Below, in pieces: positions 57,953 through 64,000 of a stretch of DNA of 64,000 bases. Source of the DNA: Pardosa pseudoannulata (taxonomy: Eukaryota > Arthropoda > Arachnida > Araneae > Lycosidae); contig CM063500.1 in NCBI GenBank assembly GCA_032207245.1, positions 83,924,257 through 83,988,256 of the forward strand, in the 5' to 3' direction. The translations under genes and the position numbers were made by a program. A model generated the notes under the pieces. It saw nothing but the letters and a program-made list of their open reading frames with translations, made no database searches and had not been told where the DNA came from. Each line of letters begins with the position of its first letter. The first letter of the stretch is position 1.

Positions 57953-58724
57953 TTAACACATTGTATGCGGAACACGTACTAGTACGATTTCTGACGAATG
58001 ATACTTGAGCGCGGTCCAAGTACTAGTATGGGTTTTGCCATGTACCTCTTCATAGAGAAAAAATAAAAAATTTAGACAAATTTTTTGAAAAATTTTTGGA
58101 AATAAAAACTAGTTTTTACATTATTAGTTTTATGATTGTTCTTTTCATTTTTTTATAATGTTAAAATGTTTATATACAACAGAATTCGAAAAAATTAAAA
58201 CTATATGCTACTATTTCTATATGAGTTTTCATATTTATGGTACTATTATAAATTTATCCACTAAAAAATATATTTTTTGTTTACAAAAATCTTACTGTTT
58301 TTATTTATACATATAAAAACTAAAATTTGGAAAAATTTAGACAAATAAAAACTAGTTTTTACATTATTAGTTTTATGATTGCTCTTTTCATTTTTTTTTA
58401 TAATGTAAAAATGTTTATACATAACATAATTCGAAAAAATTAAAACTATATACCACTATTTCTATATGATTTTTCATATTTACGGTACTATTATAAATTT
58501 ATCCACTAAAAATATATTTTTTGTTTACAAAAATCTTACGGTTGTTATTTATATATTTCTATTTATACATTTGATTATATATTTCAATATAAAATACGAA
58601 AAGTTGGTTAAGAAATTAAATAATATTCGATCTATTGATATTTAACTCAATAACTAAATTTATGGGAAAACACCCACTCCTGGTGCAGTTTCGCTGAGAA
58701 ATGTACTAGCAAACAATGTGTTAA
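57953..58724 (-). mobile_element. TTAA element family A, 772 bp, with internal duplication
   Basis: Left edge TTAACACATTGTATGCGG, followed by CACGTACTAGTACG (the right terminus reversed). Right edge CAAACAATGTGTTAA at 58724. An internal block with ACTAGTTTTTACATTATTAG occurs twice, near 58107 and 58352. Right-terminal repeats are reduced compared with 61974-62532. Non-coding. Confidence 0.82.
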
Positions 58725-59990
58725 AAAATAATTAAAAATATAATAAAAAATCAAATAATATTATCCAGCATATGGCAATACAAATTTTCTATTCACCCTC
58801 CAAAGCAACTGTGTAGGTATTTTGTTAAAAAAAAAATGCACCGGGCCTCCGAAGAGGCTTAAAGCGTAATTCCAGAATCTAGCGTTATAAAGGTCTCGTA
58901 AAAAAATAAAAAGAAGTAATAATTGATGTAGATAAATCCTTACCACAAAATTTTATTATGAATCTTGAAACTTAGTTTTAACTACAACATGTTGTTTTTA
59001 TTTGAAAGTGTAATAATTTATGAAAACATAAATGTTTCATTTGATATATATGCGATATATTTTTTAATAGTATGTAATTTTTTATAATGATGAAGTATGC
59101 GCGTGAAAAAGGTCTTGTATTTTTTATTGATATTCTTGCTATTCTGCGTGAAAAACTGTATAATTTTTATATATTTTTGCATAATAATTTTCCCAAAAGC
59201 ATGTGACAGTAACTTACATTAATATACAGTTGTTTTACTTCAAATGTTTGACGAATTAATTAGTATCTAAATATGAATAATAATTGTTTTTAATTATATT
59301 TAGAAATAAAAATTATACAAAGATATATTAATTTTTTATTCATTTTGTACTGAGCTTAACATGTAAATTTGCATGATGATGGATATTTTCATCATGCTGT
59401 TTTTGATTTTTTCCTATTATATATTTTATCAGGAAATTTTTAAACATTTTTCCTTTATTCTAGAGTTATATCAACCTCATTCGTTTCACGAAAAAAAAAT
59501 AAGAATCATGCAAAGAAAGATTAAATGTGTAAATTTGTGTAGCCGTTCAGTGTTATGCCTGCTTTTCCATGAAAGAAAATTATTCCTATCTGTTAGATTT
59601 TTTTAGTTAAAAATAAATTATATGCATGCCCTTGAATATTATCTGTTTTTGGATGGAGAAACAGTACTGAAGTCTAGGAATCGTCTTCAGATACAGCATG
59701 AAGACGCATAAAAAACATGGCATTATCCTGACACAATTCCTTTGTTGATGTATGGAACTACATTCAAAATAGTTGCATTTATGCGTAAAAAAGGGAGTTG
59801 TACTGACTGCTGGTCATTTGGTATACGGACTGATTTTTGTATACCTCCTGTTAAAAAGTTTGTCTAAAAACTCTTATATTTGTGGATATTGTGGACCCTG
59901 GTCAAAACTAGTCGCTTAACCAAATGATTACTCTGGAGTTAAGTAGTTAGGTAAAATATTGGTTTTGCTGAGAGGCACTCTTAGTTCAAC
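58725..59990. other. AT-rich single-copy DNA, no gene seen
   Basis: Contains only short open frames with no motif (58761-58946 minus, 59373-59606 plus). Confidence 0.45.
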
Positions 59991-60004
59991 TTTTGCTGGT
60001 TATT

Positions 60005-60730
60005 AACATTTCAAGTACTTTAAAATTTCTGCCTCAGCATTCGAATTACACTCTCATATACATTGAGAATATCAGACACTTCGCATTGGAATCATCTACA
60101 TCAAATAACTCTAAAAATTCTTATTCCAAACATATCTACTTTGTGCTTTTTGTCATCATTCACCTTTTGTTAAATGCAACAATGCTTCCTATCTCAATCG
60201 AAAAAAATGTCCCTCATCTGGTTAGGTCATTTCCAGCCATTGTATATACGTATATCACGACGGCAGTCAATGTTTTGTGTAAATCACCATAGATTGAAAT
60301 GTTTTGAATATGCAATGTTTTACCTAAGTACCATGAAGCTCAAAAGTAATTTTAAATTATTTTATTCCTATTTGTTGGATACTCACATTTCAGTTACTTT
60401 AAAATTTCTGCCCCAATATCCAAATTACACTCTCAGTTACATTTAAAGTATCGGTCACTTCGCATTGGAATAATCCAAATTAAACAATTTCAATAATTCT
60501 TATAATCCCAAACATGTCTAATTTGTGTCTTTTTGTCCTCATTAACCTTTTGTGAAATTCAACAATGCTTCCTATCACAATCGTAAAAAATGTTCCTCAT
60601 CTGGTTAGGAAATTTCCAGCCGTTGTATATCAAATCTAATATATCAAATAGTCAATGCTTTGCATAAATCAAAATAGATTGAAATGCTTTGAATATGCAA
60701 TGTTTTACCTAAGTACCAAGAGTAATTTTA
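60005..60730. repeat. Direct tandem duplication, 2 x about 378 bp
   Basis: Shared in order: ACTTTAAAATTTCTGCC (60019 and about 60398), CACTTCGCATTGGAAT, CAACAATGCTTCCTATC and TTGAATATGCAATGTTTTACC. The open frames at 59993-60292 and 60174-60446 are not conserved in the second unit. Confidence 0.9.
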
Positions 60731-61973
60731 AATTATTTTATTAATATTTGCTAATAATTTGTATTTTACTAATTAAACTCATCTTTTGGACAGAGTATTG
60801 TTAAACCACCTGTTGACAAGAAAACTACTATATACAGATATATCTACTACATAAAGATATTAAATGACATATAAATTTTAAATATTTTATCCTCTTTTTA
60901 CATCTCTCCAACTATCAACATATGACGAACGCTTGACTTATCTTTGAAGCAGTATGTAGGAGGATATCATTGCTTTAAAGGGATAAATTTAGAAACGAGA
61001 AAAGTTTTCATTGATAAAGCAGTTTTGATGACGCGAAAGAATATTTTTAAACCATATTACCAAATGTTAAAAAAAATATTTTCGCACTATTTCAGAAACT
61101 GCATCTTTTTTAATAAAGTATTCGATTTATATGTAAGGAAAATATAAAATAACACTTTTTTTGTGCTAGCTTAGTGATCATTTACTTTCCGATTGGCCAA
61201 TGAATTTGAAGAAGCTGCATGAAATTTTTTAAACAAACAAAATCCTGCTGCTCGATTCTCTCTCTTTACAGAATATAGGAATTTTTAAATATTACAGATA
61301 CATGCACTTTTTTATGCATCCCCCAAAATGTTTAAATATGTTTGAGCATTAACTCAAATCAGTACTTGGGACAGAGAATTTACTTACATTACTCACTAAC
61401 ACTTTAATAAAAGTTTCTTTAACTCCTTCTATGCATTGATTTTTTCTCTTTTTATAATAAACAAGATGATAAGCCTATAAAAACATGCTAAAATATTAAG
61501 GAAATTGTCAATAAGTAATGTATAAAGTAAATAATTCTAAAAATGTGTAGATTTTAGTTTTTCAAAATATGCATTAATAGGGGTAAAAAATTATCTAAAT
61601 GTTTAAGATTTCGTTATATGAAAGTACATTTGCCGAAATAGGTTTGCGGAAACTATTTACTAATCAATATATTTTTTATACCTTATGTTTATTTTTTTAT
61701 AGCTATGCATTTTTTCCAATGGGTTTAGGCATTAGGAAGTAAAGCTGAATAATACTGAAAATTTTATCCCAAAAAACTGTGCTAATCAGAAATCATACCA
61801 ATCGGATTTTGATAAAGTATAAAAACATAAATGACACCCCACACAAAAATAACAATTTAAATATGAATGCAGATGTGTGAATTCATATCTAATCAGAAAA
61901 ATATATACTTGTGAATTACAGGCCCGAACTTACCTAATTTAACATCAACCTTAGTGTAAAATTTAAAGAAATC
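60731..61973. other. AT-rich single-copy DNA, no gene seen
   Basis: A 67-codon plus frame at 60944-61147 (MKQYVGGYHCFKGINLE...) is the least low-complexity frame of this part, but I recognise no domain in it. Confidence 0.4.
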
Positions 61974-62532
61974 TTAACACATTGTCTGCGGGTACATTTC
62001 GCAGCGGAATTGTACTTGGAGCAGGTAAATTTAGTTATACAGTAAAATCTCAATAGATCGAAGATTATTTAATTTTTTAACCAACGTTTCGTAGTTTATA
62101 TTGCAATATATAAACAAATATGTAAATAGAAATATATAAATAACAACCATAAGATCTTTGCAAACAAAAAAATATTTTTTAGTGAATAAATTTATAATAG
62201 TATCGTAAATATAAAAAATCAAATAGAAACAGTAGTATATAGTTTTAATTTTTTAGCATTCTATGGTTCCGCATGGACTGATGTAAATACTAGATTTTAT
62301 TTGTCTGATTTTTTCCAGAATGTATGTAGTAGACAAGATAATTCAGCTTCGTTTTCCTGTATATACTGTTATTTTTGTACCCCAAAACAAACCATGTTGT
62401 TACACTAACCCGTACTAGTACGTGACCCGAGATGAAGTATCAATCGTCAGAAAACGTCCTAGTACGTGTCCCGCATACAAGTATCAATCGTCAGAAAACG
62501 TACTAGTACTTGTCCAGCATACAATGTGTTAA
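61974..62532 (+). mobile_element. TTAA element family A, complete, 559 bp
   Basis: Begins TTAACACATTGTCTGCGGG and ends CCAGCATACAATGTGTTAA. The right end has three successive 44-bp-spaced units, each with GTACTAGTACGTG-like and CAAGTATCAATCGTCAG-like parts (about 62410-62515). The cleanest copy for defining the right end. The minus frame at 62031-62222 is not conserved. Confidence 0.87.
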
Positions 62533-62849
62533 TACACCCTAAAACTAGTGTGAGTGTCGTATAACAGTCAAGTTAGATAGAATAAAATCGTGTGAACTCA
62601 ATTTCCCAAGTTAAAAATAACAAATGTTTAAACATTAAGTATGTATTCAATAAAATTGTAAAACTGTCAGTGTAAAACTAATAAATTTGGAAACATAAAA
62701 TCATTTAAAATAAAGTTTAAATAAATCTTTCAAATGCTATTTTTATACAAAAGCTAAACGTTCGTGTTAAAATGGGATAAAAAGCGTGCGAAAGTAGGTA
62801 AAAATTAAACATTTGTTACTCAATTTATTCTACGAAAAACAAACTATTA
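62533..62849. other. Short spacer
   Basis: AT-rich sequence with no feature seen. Confidence 0.5.
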
Positions 62850-63260
62850 TGGAACTCGATAGTCTTGTTGGTAGAGCGTCAGTCTCGTAACCGAAAGGTG
62901 GCGAGTTCTGTCCTCGTCTCGGCCAAAGACTATCGTGTTACTAATGACAGTTTGGGGACGTTAAATATGTCGTGACTGAAAAGTCTTCCGAGTTCCTATA
63001 ACAAATTATACCTCTCGGGGTACTGAATCAGAGATGAGTCGGTCTCTAGTTTGGATCTAAATTCTGATTTGTGGATGGATGAATAAGTGTATGAATGAGC
63101 TCTACTGGCTCCTAAAAAAGTTGCGTCTTGTGTGTTCGAGCTAAGTCGTACTTTCACCTTAACGGTGCTCGTTAACAACGAAAGGCTCAAATTTCTGCCA
63201 TAATTCGAAAGAGTAGCGCTCATTCGGGCTTGGTATGTTTAAGTGGCATTAGACCCACCC
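62850..63260 (+). mobile_element. SINE family A, plus-strand copy
   Basis: The tRNA-like head at about 62857-62927 has GTTGGTAGAGCGTCAGTCTCG, an anticodon-loop-like CTCGTAA and a T arm GCGAG/CTCGT enclosing a mutated loop TTCTGTC. It resembles tRNA-Met or tRNA-Thr, but the D and anticodon stems have mismatches, so it is not a working tRNA. The body has GTCGTGACTGAAAAGTCTTCC and CCTCTCGGGGTACTGAATCAG, collinear with the copy at 44.9-45.25 kb. The end is near CCCACCCACCCAC. The minus frame at 62996-63223 is SINE antisense. Confidence 0.75.
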
Positions 63261-63483
63261 ACCCACAAACTACTATAACCAATTATGTAACACTAAATAC
63301 ATTAAATAAAGAGCTTCATAAAGATCCACTGTAATGAAGGCTTCATATAACTAATTTCATTCCTAAATGTTGCACTTTGCTTGGTCTTTGCTTCTAAATT
63401 ACGAGGACCCAAAGGGAGTAATGTTACTCACGTCCGTAGTATTCCTTAAGCTACACACACTCTTCGGGTGGTATTAAAGGGGT

Positions 63484-63757
63484 CACAGCCTTCTATTGGC
63501 ATGAAAGTATATGTGCCTGTATTGCCAACTGCATTAGAAAAACAAGTTCTACCATTTACACTTAATTTTGTTTAGATGCATTCATACTAAACATATTTTT
63601 ATAAGATTTGGTACTAAATGGGTAACAGCTTCACAGCCTTCAATTGCCATGAAGGTATATGTTCCTGTATTGTCAGCTGCATTAGAAAAACAAGTTCTAC
63701 CATTTACACTTAATTTTGTTTAGATGCATTCATACTAAACATATTTTTATAAGATGT
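63484..63757. repeat. Direct tandem duplication, 2 x 148 bp
   Basis: CACAGCCTTCTATTGGCATG at 63484 recurs as CACAGCCTTCAATTGCCATG at 63632. The following about 85 bp, from GCATTAGAAAAACAAGTTC on, are identical in both units, so the duplication is recent. Confidence 0.94.
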
Positions 63758-64000
63758 ATAATGCCATCTATCTAGGTAAATGCCATCTATTTAGGTAAAT
63801 GTGATTCATTAGATCTATAGTTATGCGATATTCTACAAATCCATATGCTTACTAACATAGATGTTTCGACAAACAAGGTAACAGCTCGATAAAACAGGCA
63901 AATTTTCTGATCTATAGGTAAAGGGATAATAGAGTTAATAACGTTGTTCTCTCAGATAAATAATTTAAATTTATTTAAACTCTTTGCACATAAAAAGAAA
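63758..64000. other. AT-rich end of window, no gene seen
   Basis: Includes a short repeat of ATGCCATCTATYTAGGTAAAT at about 63762-63802. Nothing else. Confidence 0.5.

Noticed and set aside
62857..62927. Possible tRNA gene (Met/Thr-like, CGT in the loop)
   Set aside because: D and anticodon stems have mismatches, the T loop is mutated, and the following sequence is the body of a SINE.

Overview
The window looks like non-coding, AT-rich nuclear DNA from an animal. It has long (TA)n and (CA)n microsatellites, tRNA-derived SINEs, degenerate eukaryotic cut-and-paste transposases, a solo LTR and many minisatellite-type arrays. There are no bacterial-style operons, ribosome binding sites or dense coding. 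The repeat style (TA/CA microsatellites, tRNA-SINEs, TTAA elements) would fit a mollusc, perhaps a cephalopod, but that is an inference from texture, not from a diagnostic gene. I found no intact host protein gene, rRNA, functional tRNA or CRISPR array. Nearly all open frames are short and fall in microsatellites or repeats. The only convincing coding matches are two dead transposase genes: a Tc1/mariner-superfamily relative at about 12.1-13.1 kb and a piggyBac C-terminal part at about 32.3-32.97 kb.

Layout: 0-6 kb has a truncated SINE, three tandem arrays (units about 206, 310 and 315 bp), a SINE inserted in the second array with target-site duplication, and a GC-richer single-copy block at 3.3-4.6 kb. 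6-9 kb is mainly TA/CA microsatellite, with a fold-back inverted repeat at 8.08-8.29 kb. 8.5-9.8 kb is GC-richer single-copy DNA. 9.8-15 kb is AT-rich and holds the mariner-like pseudogene. 15.3-17.3 kb is a GC-rich island followed by three 425-bp repeats. 17.5-23.4 kb holds SINEs, a large dispersed repeat ending at a (TA)n tract, and several local duplications. 23.9-27.6 kb is a three-unit tandem duplication, and a 1,033-bp solo LTR interrupts its first unit. 27.7-31.6 kb is a nest of TTAA-terminated elements and their flanks. 32.3-33.35 kb holds the piggyBac transposase remnant and a 390-bp inverted-repeat element. 33.95-39.99 kb is a chain of five unrelated tandem arrays. 40-50.5 kb is mostly single-copy DNA with one SINE, one TTAA element and a GC-richer block at 47.0-48.3 kb. 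50.5-53.4 kb has two more arrays. 53.4-64 kb mixes single-copy DNA with a dispersed repeat, a 1.3-kb TTAA element filled by a T/G-rich tract, two more TTAA elements, a SINE and direct duplications.

The common thread is the piggyBac transposon superfamily. At least four different terminal-repeat families sit at TTAA or TTAA-like targets, all apparently non-autonomous, and a fifth inverted-repeat family lies beside a piggyBac transposase pseudogene. In two places (27.7-31.6 kb and 51.6-53.4 kb) these elements, or parts of them, have been amplified in tandem with their flanks. The GC-richer single-copy islands are the best places to look for conserved regulatory DNA or for exons too short to recognise by eye.
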